The notes beneath the pieces were generated by a model. The model was not told the DNA's origin. It did no database searches and was given only the letters and a program-made list of their open reading frames with translations. The position numbers and the translations under genes are program-made. Of a DNA stretch of 64,000 nt, positions 15,784 through 24,544 are shown one piece after another (positions within the stretch are counted from its first letter, which is position 1; every line of letters starts with the position of its first letter). Source of the DNA: JACCTI01 sp051005695 (GTDB lineage: Bacteria; Verrucomicrobiota; Verrucomicrobiia; Chthoniobacterales; UBA10450); the NCBI GenBank assembly GCA_051005695.1, contig JBPCJC010000071.1, forward strand, positions 1 through 64,000, given 5' to 3'.

Positions 15784-17424
15784 TTACTCGAGCAGGTAAG
15801 CTTCGAGCAACGCAATCCCGGTGGTGTTGTTGATCCCGCGGACAACCGCGGTGTAGGCGCTCTGGCTAGAGTCGACCAGGATCGCGGACTCGCGCGCGTT
15901 GGTCGGCGCAAGACCGGTGTTGCTGATCTCGGATTGATTCGATGCCGTCATCCAATCGTCGTTCGCGGAAACGAGAGCGCCATCGGCGTTGTGTAATTCG
16001 AGGGTTGGATTGCCTAACGAGTTCGGGACTCCGCGCGCGCTTAACGTCGGCCCGAGCGCGCGCAAGAGGAGGCGTTGCGAAACGCTGCGCACAATCAGGC
16101 CGCCGATCAAGACGTCGTCGCCGGTGCCGACAAAGGCGCGCGCGGAAAGATTCGCCAGACGCGCTCCCGCGGCGTCCGGTTCGAGATCGTAAACTTCGAC
16201 CAGGCCGGTCCCGCTGGTGGCGTTGGCCCCGCGGAGAATGGCGGTGTAATTCCCGACTGGCAACGTCTGCACGAGCGCCGCTTCCCGGGCATCGGCGGGG
16301 GCGAGGCCGGTGTCGCGAATCTCGGTCGGTTGCGCGTCCTGCCAGTTGTCGTTAGCCGAAATGACCTGGCCGCCGGCGTTGTAAAGCTCGAGGACGGGAT
16401 CGGCCAGGCGCCCGGGAAGCGGCGCACCGGCAACCTGCAAAGACGGACCGAGAGCGCGGACGAGGATGCGTTTCGTTTGGCCGTTATCGCCCTGAATAAT
16501 AAAGCCGCCGATCGAAACCGCATCGCCGTCGCGCACGGAAACGCGCGCTGAGATATTCGCCAACCGCGGCGAGATAATGCTGGTGATCCACGCGACCCGC
16601 GGTGAGATCCGCGAAGCGTAAAACGCCGAAGGCACGGGCGCGTTTCCGCTCACCAGCGAACCGTTCGCGGTATAGGAACCGCGTTCGTCGAACATGGCCG
16701 CGTTATAGGGTCCGCCCGCGTCGGGGCCGGAGGCAAAGGAATCAACGTCGTAGCTAATTCCGGCTAGTTTCCAGACGCCGTTGTCGTCCACAAAAAGTCC
16801 GCCGCCGGAGTCGCCGCCGGAAAGATGGGCCTCGTTAGGCAAACCGGCCTGATCGAAAAACACCTGGAGAAAATCGCCTAACGAGTCCCGGGAAGTGATC
16901 GCCCCGACCTGGTTCTCGCCCCAGCGCTGGATCATGTCGCTCGCGCCCCATTCCCAACCACGCAGCGCCCCATTAACAATGCGATCCGGACCGCGCCGGG
17001 TGCCGCGGCCAACCACCACCAGGCGCCGACCGACTTCATCGCTGCTGGTGAAAAGCGGCGCGAACGCAGGGAGCGTTTCCGCGACCTGACAAATCCGCAG
17101 ATCGCTCGCCGGATCGTCAAAGGTGCGGACGACGGTGTAATTGACTCCGCGAAAAGTAAAAACGGGCGTGCCGCCGATGTGATGTGCGGTGATGAAAAAA
17201 TGCGGCGCGATCGCCGTCCCGAGAAAGTTGCCGAACTTCCCTTCGAACTGCCAGCCGCTGTTCGCGAGCGCGCCGGTGGGTTCGGTGGTGTTAGCGGCGG
17301 GATCGCCGGTGCGAAAAAGAATGACCGCCGGGACCGGCGCGATCGCGCTGAAGAAGGCGGCGAACGCGAGCGCGAGTGAAAGGCGTTGCGAGATTCTCAT
17401 GCGGATCGTCGATGACTTTAACAT
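15784..17424 (-). CDS. secreted trypsin-like (S1) serine protease with two C-terminal repeats
   Basis: The 546-residue protein begins with a signal peptide (basic start, then LSLALAFAAFFSAIAPVPA). A chymotrypsin-fold protease follows with His in FITAHHIGG, Asp in DPASDLRI and the nucleophile in SGGDSGGGLF, so the triad appears complete. The C-terminal half has two tandem repeats of about 120 residues (each with ISAR or LSAR, then LVRALGPSL or LLRALGPTL, SANDNW or SANDDW, and TAILRG or TAVVRG). These repeats are common in exported Verrucomicrobia proteins and probably serve in attachment or stability. It is convergent with the NRPS operon and not obviously linked to it. It contains three copies of the dispersed GCCTAACG word, two of them 36 bases apart and inverted. 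Confidence 0.85.
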   Translation of the reverse strand: MLKSSTIRMRISQRLSLALAFAAFFSAIAPVPAVILFRTGDPAANTTEPTGALANSGWQFEGKFGNFLGTAIAPHFFITAHHIGGTPVFTFRGVNYTVVRTFDDPASDLRICQVAETLPAFAPLFTSSDEVGRRLVVVGRGTRRGPDRIVNGALRGWEWGASDMIQRWGENQVGAITSRDSLGDFLQVFFDQAGLPNEAHLSGGDSGGGLFVDDNGVWKLAGISYDVDSFASGPDAGGPYNAAMFDERGSYTANGSLVSGNAPVPSAFYASRISPRVAWITSIISPRLANISARVSVRDGDAVSIGGFIIQGDNGQTKRILVRALGPSLQVAGAPLPGRLADPVLELYNAGGQVISANDNWQDAQPTEIRDTGLAPADAREAALVQTLPVGNYTAILRGANATSGTGLVEVYDLEPDAAGARLANLSARAFVGTGDDVLIGGLIVRSVSQRLLLRALGPTLSARGVPNSLGNPTLELHNADGALVSANDDWMTASNQSEISNTGLAPTNARESAILVDSSQSAYTAVVRGINNTTGIALLEAYLLE

Positions 17425-17454
17425 TTTCCCGCGCCATTGGCGACTGCCACGCGG

Positions 17455-18600
17455 TCAGCGTGGCGTCGGCATGAACGCGCCGAGGAAACGATCGATCGCG
17501 TAGGTGCTGAGCTGGCCGCTCGGTCCGCTCAAGTTGGCGTCGCAACCGTGCGTCGCCCAAGGCAGGGAAAGATAAAGATGCGGCCGCCCCCCCTGGTCGA
17601 GACGCTGCGCGAGGTTCGCGCTTTGTTCCGGCCAAACAATCGGGTCGAGCAGGCCGTGGATGAGCAAGGTTGGTGGTGTGGCCACGTTCACGAAATTGAT
17701 CGACGACGCCTGCGCGTAGGCGTCCGACTTCTCGTTAGGCGAGCCGCCGAGATATTCGCGCAAGACTTTCTGCGAATCCAAAACGGCGCGTCGACTGGGA
17801 TGATTGTAACCAAGGACAAGATCTGAGGGTGCATAAAATCCGACGACGCCGCGGATCGCCGGGTCGCGTCCGGCGTAAGCCGCGGAGAGCGCGATTTGAC
17901 CGCCAGCGGAGCGGCCGATGAGAACGACGCGGGTGGGATCGAGGGCAAGCACGCGCGCGTTTGCCTTGAGGAAATCCAGCGCGCGAAACACATCTTCGAC
18001 TTGCGCGGGCGAACGAAATTCCGGCGCGTGCCGGTAGTTGAAGCTGGCGACCGCGTAACCTTCGCGCGCGAGATAACGATTGAGGGCCGGCAATTGTTTT
18101 TTGTTTCCGCTATTCCACGAGCCGCCGTGAATCATGAGAATAATCGGCGGCGCCGTGGTGCGGTCGCGCGCGCGGTAGAGGTCGAGCTTCAGCGGATGTT
18201 TGGGATCGTCGCGGGCGTAAACCTGTTCGCTGACTTCGACGCCATCGGTCGGGAGACCGCGGAAGAGATCGAGCGGACTAAACGGCGTCGCGCGGCCGCT
18301 GAGATTTTCGGCATTACCAAAAGCGGAAGTGCAACGCGCGGGCAGAGTGCGCGCAAGCACCAGCGCGCGCGCCGCCGGCAGCAAACAAAGCAAACCGGCG
18401 GCGAGCGCGAGGAACGCGGCCGCACGACTCCAGCGCCACGCAATCAGCGCGAGCAAAAACGCGAGCAACGCGGCGTCGTGTCCCCATTCACCAAGGACGA
18501 TCGCGGCGATCCAAAGCGAAGCGGTCGGCGCGCTGCCGAGGACGAGGAGCGCGCAAAGAAAAAAGAGGAATGCGAGCGCGAGCAGGAACCAGCGCATCAT
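17455..18600 (-). CDS. membrane-anchored alpha/beta hydrolase (esterase/lipase family)
   Basis: The first 85 residues form about three hydrophobic segments, and the rest is an alpha/beta hydrolase of the carboxylesterase type. The oxyanion motif MIHGGSWNSG, nucleophile elbow LIGRSAGGQ, acid in IHGLLDPIV and histidine in WATHGCD are all visible. Similar proteins hydrolyse small acyl esters at the periplasmic or cytoplasmic face of the membrane; the substrate is not evident. Its start overlaps the stop of the metallo-hydrolase gene upstream by 4 bases, so the two are co-translated. Confidence 0.83.
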   Translation of the reverse strand: MMRWFLLALAFLFFLCALLVLGSAPTASLWIAAIVLGEWGHDAALLAFLLALIAWRWSRAAAFLALAAGLLCLLPAARALVLARTLPARCTSAFGNAENLSGRATPFSPLDLFRGLPTDGVEVSEQVYARDDPKHPLKLDLYRARDRTTAPPIILMIHGGSWNSGNKKQLPALNRYLAREGYAVASFNYRHAPEFRSPAQVEDVFRALDFLKANARVLALDPTRVVLIGRSAGGQIALSAAYAGRDPAIRGVVGFYAPSDLVLGYNHPSRRAVLDSQKVLREYLGGSPNEKSDAYAQASSINFVNVATPPTLLIHGLLDPIVWPEQSANLAQRLDQGGRPHLYLSLPWATHGCDANLSGPSGQLSTYAIDRFLGAFMPTPR

Positions 18601-19625
18601 TCGCGGACCGGGAGCCGGAAGGTTTCGCCGATGGCGCGGAGCGCGATGCGTTCGGGCGCGTGCGCGAGCGCGGCAGTGAAGCGCGCGATCGGTTGCTCGA
18701 ACGGCTCGGCGCTCAGCCGAAAAGTTTGATGATGCACCGGCATGATGTGGGTCGCGTCGGCGGCGTCGGCCATGCGGACCGCTTCTTCCGGCGTGGCGTG
18801 CGAGCGGATCCAGGGATCGTAAGCGCCGATGGCCATGATCGCGAGATCATAGGGATGCGTGCGGCGGAGCTGCGCGAAGGTGCCGGTCATGGCGCTGTCG
18901 CCTCCGAAAATGATCGCGTGTCCGTGGCGCTCGAGCACGTAGCCGTTGTAGCCGCGATAGGTGTCGGTGCGCAATCGCGCGCCCCAATGTTTCACCGGGA
19001 AGGCGCGGACGCTGAGCGTGCCGGCGGTGGTTTCGAGGGTGGTCGTTTCGTGCCACGGCAGTTCGCGCAGATCGCGAAAACGCATCCCGCGCAGAAGGTC
19101 GCTCGTGCGCGGCGCAGTGATCACGGCCGCGCTTCGCGGCAGACGACGAAGGGTGCGGGTGTCGAGATGATCGAAGTGCGCGTGCGAAAGGAGAACGAGA
19201 TCGATGCGCGGTAATTCGGAAACGCGCAGTGCGGGCGCGGTCAAACGTTTTGGACCAATCGTTAGGCCGGGAAGACGAAGGCCGATGCGCGGAAAGAGCG
19301 CGGGATCGGTGATGATGTTGCAGCCGAAAAAATTAATCAGGACGGTGGCATGCCCGAGCCAGGCCGCGGTCAGCTCACGATCATTCCATTCGTTAGGCCG
19401 CGGACGCGCGGCGGCTGCGCGCAAGGGTCGCCAGCTCTCCAGGGTCCATTCGCGCAGGAGATGGCGATACCATCGGCTGACGGCGGAGCGGCGCGTGGAC
19501 ATCCTGTTTACTACGTCGCGAACCGGAATGGCGGGCGCAGGATCGTCGAAGCGCGACAGAACCCGACGACTGGCTAACTTTGCCAGACGATGAGCCGGCT
19601 GGAGGAAATTTTGCAGGTGAAGCAC
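18597..19625 (-). CDS. MBL-fold metallo-hydrolase, NAPE-PLD/UlaG-like
   Basis: The metal-binding signature LLSHAHFDHLD is clear, with AWLGHATVLI before it and later ligands in VKHWGAR, FGGDSAMT and PVHHQTF. This arrangement is typical of the NAPE-PLD-like and UlaG-like branch of the metallo-beta-lactamase fold, which cleaves phosphodiester or lactone bonds. Substrate is unknown. The listed start overlaps the divergently read trpC start by 36 bases; a later Met near 19502 would remove the overlap and keep the whole fold. The 3' end overlaps the esterase gene by 4 bases, indicating a two-gene operon. Confidence 0.82.
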   Translation of the reverse strand: MLHLQNFLQPAHRLAKLASRRVLSRFDDPAPAIPVRDVVNRMSTRRSAVSRWYRHLLREWTLESWRPLRAAAARPRPNEWNDRELTAAWLGHATVLINFFGCNIITDPALFPRIGLRLPGLTIGPKRLTAPALRVSELPRIDLVLLSHAHFDHLDTRTLRRLPRSAAVITAPRTSDLLRGMRFRDLRELPWHETTTLETTAGTLSVRAFPVKHWGARLRTDTYRGYNGYVLERHGHAIIFGGDSAMTGTFAQLRRTHPYDLAIMAIGAYDPWIRSHATPEEAVRMADAADATHIMPVHHQTFRLSAEPFEQPIARFTAALAHAPERIALRAIGETFRLPVRE

Positions 19626-20372
19626 GCGGAGATCGAACGCCTGCGGCCGCAGCGCGGGGAGCTGCGGCGGGCGGCTTTACGGCGAAATGATTTTCGCGGA
19701 TTCGGCGCGGCCTTGCAGCGGAACGAAGCGAACCAGGTGGCGCTGATCGCCGAGATAAAAAAAGCGTCGCCGTCCGCGGGTGTGATCGCGGAGTCGTTTC
19801 ATCCGGTGGAGATCGCGGAGAATTACGCGCGTGCCGGCGCGGCCGCGATTTCGGTTTTAACCGATGAGCAATTTTTCCAGGGACACATCGATTATCTGGC
19901 GGCAATTCGCGCGGCGGTGCCGACGCCGCTTCTGCGCAAGGATTTTATTCTCGAAGAAGTGCAGATCGCGCAAGCGGGCGCGGCCGGTGCCGATGCAATT
20001 TTGTTGATCGTGGCTGCGCTCGCGCGGACGCAGCTTGCGGAACTGCTTGCTACTGCCGCGCTCTACCAGCTCGAGGTGCTGGTGGAAGTGCACACGCTCG
20101 AGGAACTCGACTGCGCGCTCGATTGCGACGCGCGGATCATTGGGATTAACAATCGCAATCTGGCCACCTTCGAGGTCGATCTCGGCGTGACAGAAATCCT
20201 GAGCGAAGAAGTGCCGGCGGGAGTGATTTTGGTGAGCGAAAGCGGTATTCGGAGCGCAGAAGATCTCGCGCGGGTGAAAGCTTGCGGCGTCGATGCGGTC
20301 TTGATCGGCGAGGCCTTGATGCGCGCGCAAAGTGGTTCGCTCGATGCGCTCCGGCCGCGCAACGGCAAGTAG
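19590..20372 (+). CDS. trpC: indole-3-glycerol phosphate synthase
   Basis: TrpC closes the indole ring in tryptophan synthesis, turning CdRP into indole-glycerol phosphate in the cytosol. The 260-residue length is standard. Motifs of the TIM barrel are visible: IAEIKKASPSAG, FHPVEIA, SVLTDEQFF, LLRKDFILEEVQI, LVEVHTLEEL, GINNRNLATFEVD and SESGIRSAEDL. The start fits the family, which begins with a short helix (LEEILQVKHAEIE). Other trp genes are not in the window, so trp genes are dispersed here. It converges on the UspA gene with a 14-base spacer that holds a copy of the dispersed word. Confidence 0.96.
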   Translation: MSRLEEILQVKHAEIERLRPQRGELRRAALRRNDFRGFGAALQRNEANQVALIAEIKKASPSAGVIAESFHPVEIAENYARAGAAAISVLTDEQFFQGHIDYLAAIRAAVPTPLLRKDFILEEVQIAQAGAAGADAILLIVAALARTQLAELLATAALYQLEVLVEVHTLEELDCALDCDARIIGINNRNLATFEVDLGVTEILSEEVPAGVILVSESGIRSAEDLARVKACGVDAVLIGEALMRAQSGSLDALRPRNGK

Positions 20373-20386
20373 CACTCGTTAGGCAA

Positions 20387-21286
20387 TCAACTCGCGGAAG
20401 CGGGCGGATTGCTCCCGGAGAAGGCCTGCTTCAAAGCCGCCCACATTCCGCCGCCGCCGCCGGCACCTGACCGGGCGACGAGGACCGCGCAGCGCGCGCG
20501 GTTGAGGACGCTGCGGGTGAGATCGCCCATGATGTAATGCTGGAGGGCGCCGCGAGCCGGCGACGAACCGGTAACGATGAGGTCGTGCTCACCGGCGCGT
20601 TGTTCGGCAAAAATTTGATCGAGCACGATCCCGTGGCGGACGTGCACTTCGGTAGTCACGCCGAGTTTTTCAAGGCTCTCTTTTTCCGCGCGCAGATTTG
20701 TTCCGAGCTCGGACGAGGAAGCGAGCAGCGCCTCGACGTCTTCTTCGCGGCGGACGAGATCGGCGAAGATCGCGGGCGGCTCGGCCATGACATGGAGGAG
20801 CGTGACCGAAGCGCCGGTGGCGGCGGCGATTTTACCGGTGAGCTGGACGGCGGTTTCGATGTATTCCTTGCCACCGGTGCAGACGAGAAACTTCGAGAGC
20901 GTTTCGCAATCGCCGCCTGCGACCAACACCGGCGGCGGGATCGCTTTGATCACTTCGTAGGTGCGTTGCGAACGCCAGTAACGACCGCGAGTGCGCTTGA
21001 GCCGCGCGCCGATGACGACGAGGTCGTATTCGTTTTCCGAAGCGGCTTTCAAAATCTGCGCGATGGGCTCGCCTTTCTCGACCTCCAGCTCGGGTTCCAC
21101 TCCGAGTTTGCGCAGGAGGCTGGCTTCCTCTTCGAGCGCGTCGCGTAACGGTTTTTCATCGGCGGGTTGCTCGACAATTCCGAGCAGCGTCACCTTCGCG
21201 GCGCAGGGGCCGGCGACGAGGCCGCCGAGGCGAGCAGGTTTATCCGCCGGATCGGTCCCATCGCTGCAAATCAAGACGCGCATCAA
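20387..21286 (-). CDS. tandem universal stress protein (UspA family)
   Basis: Two UspA domains lie in tandem in 299 residues. The second has the ATP-binding pattern G-2X-G-9X-G(S/T) (TGSSPARGALQ, then MGDLTRSVL), while the first (VVIGARLKRTRGRYW) is less canonical. UspA proteins bind ATP and modulate stress survival. The tail is glycine-rich then hydrophobic. The gene follows a TauE-type exporter by 3 bases and is probably in the same operon, suggesting a stress function tied to sulfur anion export. Confidence 0.87.
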   Translation of the reverse strand: MMRVLICSDGTDPADKPARLGGLVAGPCAAKVTLLGIVEQPADEKPLRDALEEEASLLRKLGVEPELEVEKGEPIAQILKAASENEYDLVVIGARLKRTRGRYWRSQRTYEVIKAIPPPVLVAGGDCETLSKFLVCTGGKEYIETAVQLTGKIAAATGASVTLLHVMAEPPAIFADLVRREEDVEALLASSSELGTNLRAEKESLEKLGVTTEVHVRHGIVLDQIFAEQRAGEHDLIVTGSSPARGALQHYIMGDLTRSVLNRARCAVLVARSGAGGGGGMWAALKQAFSGSNPPASAS

Positions 21287-21289
21287 TCG

Positions 21290-22186
21290 TTAGACCTTGT
21301 GGCCGGTGATCAAAGTGTAGATGACGATGAGCGCGCCGATCAAGGGAAGGGGAACGAACGCGAGGCGGATTTTCGGCCCGGTAAAATATTGGGTCGCGAT
21401 GGCGCCGATCTGCGCGCCGACGGCGGCGCCGGTGTTCATGACCAGCGCGATCAGGATGTCGACGTTACCTTTCATCGCGTGACTGAAAGTGCCGTAGCTG
21501 GCGGAGAGAATGATTTCGAAAAGATCGGTCCCGACGGCCAGGTGCGTCGGGATTCCAAGGACGTAAACCAGCATCGGCATGCGGATGTAACCGCCGCCGC
21601 CGCCGAGAAAGCCGCTAAGCAATCCGGCGAAAAAGGAGACGAAAATAATCACCCAAATGGAGATCGCTTTAACCCCGGAAACCGGGAGCGAAATCATCGG
21701 CGCGATCTGGATTTTTTGGATAGCTTTGGTGAGGCCGGCAAAGGAATTGTGATCGCGTTTCCGCGAGCGTTTCTTCACGCGCAGGGTGCGAAAACCTTCC
21801 CAGGCCATGAAGGCGGAGATGGCCACGTAGATGACCACGGAGGCGATGCTGACGACGAAGTTGACGTTGCCGGCGCGCTTCAGGAATTCGATCAACTGCG
21901 CGCCGACTTCGGCGCCGCCGATCGTCCCGAGCGCCATGATTAAACCCAGTTTCAAATCGACGTTGCCGAGCGCGCGATGGCGTTTCGCAGCTACGACCGA
22001 TTTGCCGACAATGTGGGCGAGATCGGTGCCGACGATGAAGTTCCAATCCAACCCGACGGCGCGCAAAGCTGGCCCGGCAATGAAACTTCCGCCGACGCCG
22101 AAGAAGCCGCCGAGCACGCCGATGAAGAACCCGGACGCGACCAGATAAATCGGACTGATGTCCGAGTGGGAGATCGGGAAATGCAT
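21290..22186 (-). CDS. TauE/SafE family sulfite or organosulfur anion exporter
   Basis: This 298-residue protein has the duplicated TauE/SafE architecture of about eight membrane segments, with the repeated glycine-rich motifs FFIGVLGGFFGVGGSFI and GLLSGFLGGGGGYIRMP that line the two halves of the transporter. Family members move sulfite, sulfoacetate or related anions across the inner membrane. It lies between a small two-helix membrane protein upstream and a UspA gene downstream, all within a few bases, so they form one operon. Confidence 0.9.
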   Translation of the reverse strand: MHFPISHSDISPIYLVASGFFIGVLGGFFGVGGSFIAGPALRAVGLDWNFIVGTDLAHIVGKSVVAAKRHRALGNVDLKLGLIMALGTIGGAEVGAQLIEFLKRAGNVNFVVSIASVVIYVAISAFMAWEGFRTLRVKKRSRKRDHNSFAGLTKAIQKIQIAPMISLPVSGVKAISIWVIIFVSFFAGLLSGFLGGGGGYIRMPMLVYVLGIPTHLAVGTDLFEIILSASYGTFSHAMKGNVDILIALVMNTGAAVGAQIGAIATQYFTGPKIRLAFVPLPLIGALIVIYTLITGHKV

Positions 22187-22189
22187 GCG

Positions 22190-22525
22190 CTATTCGGACC
22201 GGCCGCCCTGCAGGAGGCGCAGGAGCAGGGTGGTCACCGATTCCAAGACAACCGCCTGGCCGATGATGAGACCGATCGCGGCCACGGCGTAAATCAGTCG
22301 ATGATCCTGGTAGATGTGCCCGAGCCAATCGCCGAGGAAGTGGAGCACGAGAAAGAAATACCCGACGACCAAGGCCGCATAAACCGGCACCTCGATAAAC
22401 ATCGCGCGGACGGTCTTGCCGGCACTGGCCCTGCTTTTCTTCCGGGAGGCGGTGGCCACGATGACTCTTCGCTTATGAGCCTGAAAACGGTTGCGCCGAA
22501 CTATCGACAGCGCGCAAATAACCAT
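22190..22525 (-). CDS. small membrane protein next to TauE exporter
   Basis: The open frame is 111 residues, but the first 20-40 are basic and unlike a structured N-terminus. A GTG at 22459 or an ATG at 22402 is the more likely start, leaving two or three membrane segments (VYAALVVGYFFLVLHFL, then LIYAVAAIGLIIGQAVVL). Proteins of this size often accompany TauE/SafE exporters, but no family could be named with confidence. It is 3 bases upstream of the exporter gene and presumably its partner. Confidence 0.65.
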   Translation of the reverse strand: MVICALSIVRRNRFQAHKRRVIVATASRKKSRASAGKTVRAMFIEVPVYAALVVGYFFLVLHFLGDWLGHIYQDHRLIYAVAAIGLIIGQAVVLESVTTLLLRLLQGGRSE

Positions 22526-22577
22526 TGCGTGGCGAACGAATCTTTTTAACCTTCACCTTCAATTTTCAGAGTGAAAT

Positions 22578-22817
22578 ATGGCCGACGTAGCGAATAAATA
22601 TCCGGAAAACGTAGAGGGACAATTCTACGTCGATGACCAGTGCATCGATTGCGATCTCTGTCGCGAAACCGCCCCGGCCAACTTCAAGCGCAACGACGAT
22701 GGCGGGCATTCCTTCGTCTACAAACAGCCGGAGTCGCCCGAAGAAGAAGCGCTCTGCAAAGAAGCGATGGAAGGCTGCCCAGTCGAGGCCATCGGCCCGG
22801 ACGGCGGCGCCGCCTAA
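22578..22817 (+). CDS. 4Fe-4S single-cluster ferredoxin
   Basis: The 79-residue protein has the iron-sulfur motif CIDCDLC and a distant Cys-Pro in CKEAMEGCPVEAIG, which fits a single-cluster bacterial ferredoxin of the type found in Bacteroidetes and Verrucomicrobia. It is a small cytosolic electron carrier and a candidate donor for the P450 encoded at 6514, though distance gives no support for that. The stop codon TAA is supplied by a copy of the dispersed word (22812-22821). It has a weak ribosome binding site (AGTG) and a clear ATG start. Confidence 0.9.
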   Translation: MADVANKYPENVEGQFYVDDQCIDCDLCRETAPANFKRNDDGGHSFVYKQPESPEEEALCKEAMEGCPVEAIGPDGGAA

Positions 22818-22847
22818 CGAGTCCTGGACGCGAACGGCGTCGAGCTC

Positions 22848-23663
22848 ATGACCAAGCGCGGCGAGACTCCAGTCGCGCTCACCATTGCTGGTTCCGATAG
22901 CAGCGCGGGCGCCGGTGCGCAGGCTGACCTGAAAACTTTCAGCGCCCTCGGCGTGTATGGATTAACCGCGCTCACCTGCGTGGTCGCGGAAACGCCGGGC
23001 AAGGTTTTGCGGATCGAACCGATCGCCCCCGCGATGGTGGCTGATCAGGTCACGCTCTTGCTCGAACACTTTCCGGTAGCGGCGATCAAGACCGGCTTGC
23101 TTTATTCGGGCGAAATCGTTGCGCGGGTGGCGGCGATTTTGCGCGAACATAAGGTGCGGATTCCGCTCGTGATCGACCCGGTGATCGTGGCGACAAGCGG
23201 TGATCTGCTTTTGCGGAAAGAGGCGATTGCGGTTTACGAGAACGAGCTTTTCCCGCTCGCCTCCGTGGTCACGCCGAATCTCGATGAAGCCGCGGCGCTT
23301 CTCGGCGAACCGATCGCGGACCTGGCCGCGATGCGCCGCGCAGGGCAGCGCCTGGTCGCGCGTTACGGCGTGCCGATGTTGTTAAAAGGCGGACACCTGA
23401 CCGGCGGGGCGGCGGTCGATTTGCTCTGCACCCGCGATGGCGTGGTGGAATTTTCCGCGCCCTTTGTGGCCAACGTGAAGACGCACGGGACCGGTTGCAC
23501 CTACTCGGCCGCGATCGCCGCCGGGCTCGCCTCGGGGTTGGAAATGGAAGCGGCGATTCGGCGCGCAAAAGTTTTCGTCAGCGCCGCGATCGCGCAGCAT
23601 TTCCACTGGGGTGAAGGCGACGCGCGGATCCACGCCTTGAACCATCGGCCTAACGAATCGTAG
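22848..23663 (+). CDS. thiD: hydroxymethylpyrimidine/phosphomethylpyrimidine kinase
   Basis: ThiD phosphorylates the pyrimidine half of thiamine twice before it is joined to the thiazole. The 271 residues show TIAGSDSSAGAGAQADLK, FSALGVYGLTALT, IKTGLLYS, VIDPVIVATSGD, VVTPNLDEAA, LLKGGHL and the ATP-site THGTGCTYSAAIAAGLA. It follows the ferredoxin gene by 30 bases. Its end contains a dispersed word that encodes the last residues RPNES, and it converges on rnc with 7 bases between. Confidence 0.95.
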   Translation: MTKRGETPVALTIAGSDSSAGAGAQADLKTFSALGVYGLTALTCVVAETPGKVLRIEPIAPAMVADQVTLLLEHFPVAAIKTGLLYSGEIVARVAAILREHKVRIPLVIDPVIVATSGDLLLRKEAIAVYENELFPLASVVTPNLDEAAALLGEPIADLAAMRRAGQRLVARYGVPMLLKGGHLTGGAAVDLLCTRDGVVEFSAPFVANVKTHGTGCTYSAAIAAGLASGLEMEAAIRRAKVFVSAAIAQHFHWGEGDARIHALNHRPNES

Positions 23664-23670
23664 GCGCGCT

Positions 23671-24408
23671 TTAGGAAGCGGCCGCGCTCGCCGCCTGTCT
23701 CGCCTGGAGGCAATCGAGCGTCGCCTGTTGCTCCCAGCGTCTGCTGCTCATCGCTTCGCGCGCCGCGGCGGTCTCCGCCTGTTTTTTGCTCCGGCCGACA
23801 CCTTCGCCGAGCGCGATCCCCTCCCAGAGCACCCGGACCGAAAAAACCTTTTCGTGTTCGCGGCCGTTCTCGGAAAGGAGTTCGTAAACCGGACTGCGCG
23901 GCGAGATTGATTGAAGCAACTCCTGGAGATGTCCCTTCGGATTAATGTCGACCGGCGCCAACTCGAGTTGGGCCAGGTCTTCGGCGGCGAGGGTGAGGAG
24001 GAATCGGCGCGCCGTCGCGAGATCCGTATCGAGGTAAATCGCGCCCAGCAACGCCTCGAACGCGTCCGCCAAAGTCGAAGTGCGCTCGCGTCCACCACAG
24101 GCTTCTTCGCCGCGACCCATCATTAAAAATTGCCCGAGATCGAGCGCGACTGCGTGCGCGCGGAGCGCTTCCCGCGAGACCAGGCGCGAGCGCAGTTTCG
24201 TTAGGCGACCCTCGGCTTCCCGCGGAAAAAGCGCGAAGAGATGCTCGGTCATGAGCAACTGCAGAACGGCGTCGCCGAGAAATTCGAGACGCTGATTATC
24301 AAAATGGTAGCGCTGGGTTTCGTGCCCGAGACTCGGATGCGTGAGCGCTTCCGCGAGCAGAAGCGAGTTCCGAAATTTGTGGCCGATTCGTTGCTCGAGT
24401 GGATTCAC
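23671..24408 (-). CDS. rnc: ribonuclease III
   Basis: RNase III cleaves double-stranded RNA and matures rRNA. The catalytic block NQRLEFLGDAVL and the second acidic site DAFEALLGAIYLD are intact, followed by a C-terminal dsRNA-binding domain (NPKGHLQELLQ to KKQAETAAAREAM). At 245 residues it is slightly longer than the family because of an Ala/Gln-rich tail. It reads toward thiD and is not in an obvious operon; the spacer to the next upstream gene is 136 bases without features. Confidence 0.95.
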   Translation of the reverse strand: MNPLEQRIGHKFRNSLLLAEALTHPSLGHETQRYHFDNQRLEFLGDAVLQLLMTEHLFALFPREAEGRLTKLRSRLVSREALRAHAVALDLGQFLMMGRGEEACGGRERTSTLADAFEALLGAIYLDTDLATARRFLLTLAAEDLAQLELAPVDINPKGHLQELLQSISPRSPVYELLSENGREHEKVFSVRVLWEGIALGEGVGRSKKQAETAAAREAMSSRRWEQQATLDCLQARQAASAAAS

Positions 24409-24544
24409 GCGACCAGCAATTTAGCCGGAATCGGACATTTTTTCCAGCGTGCGAATGTTCACACGAACACGAGGCCGACCGCGCACAGTGGACTCGGTTC
24501 GCGCGGGACCATGAACATGCGGCGTTAGCGCTGAATCGACACGT

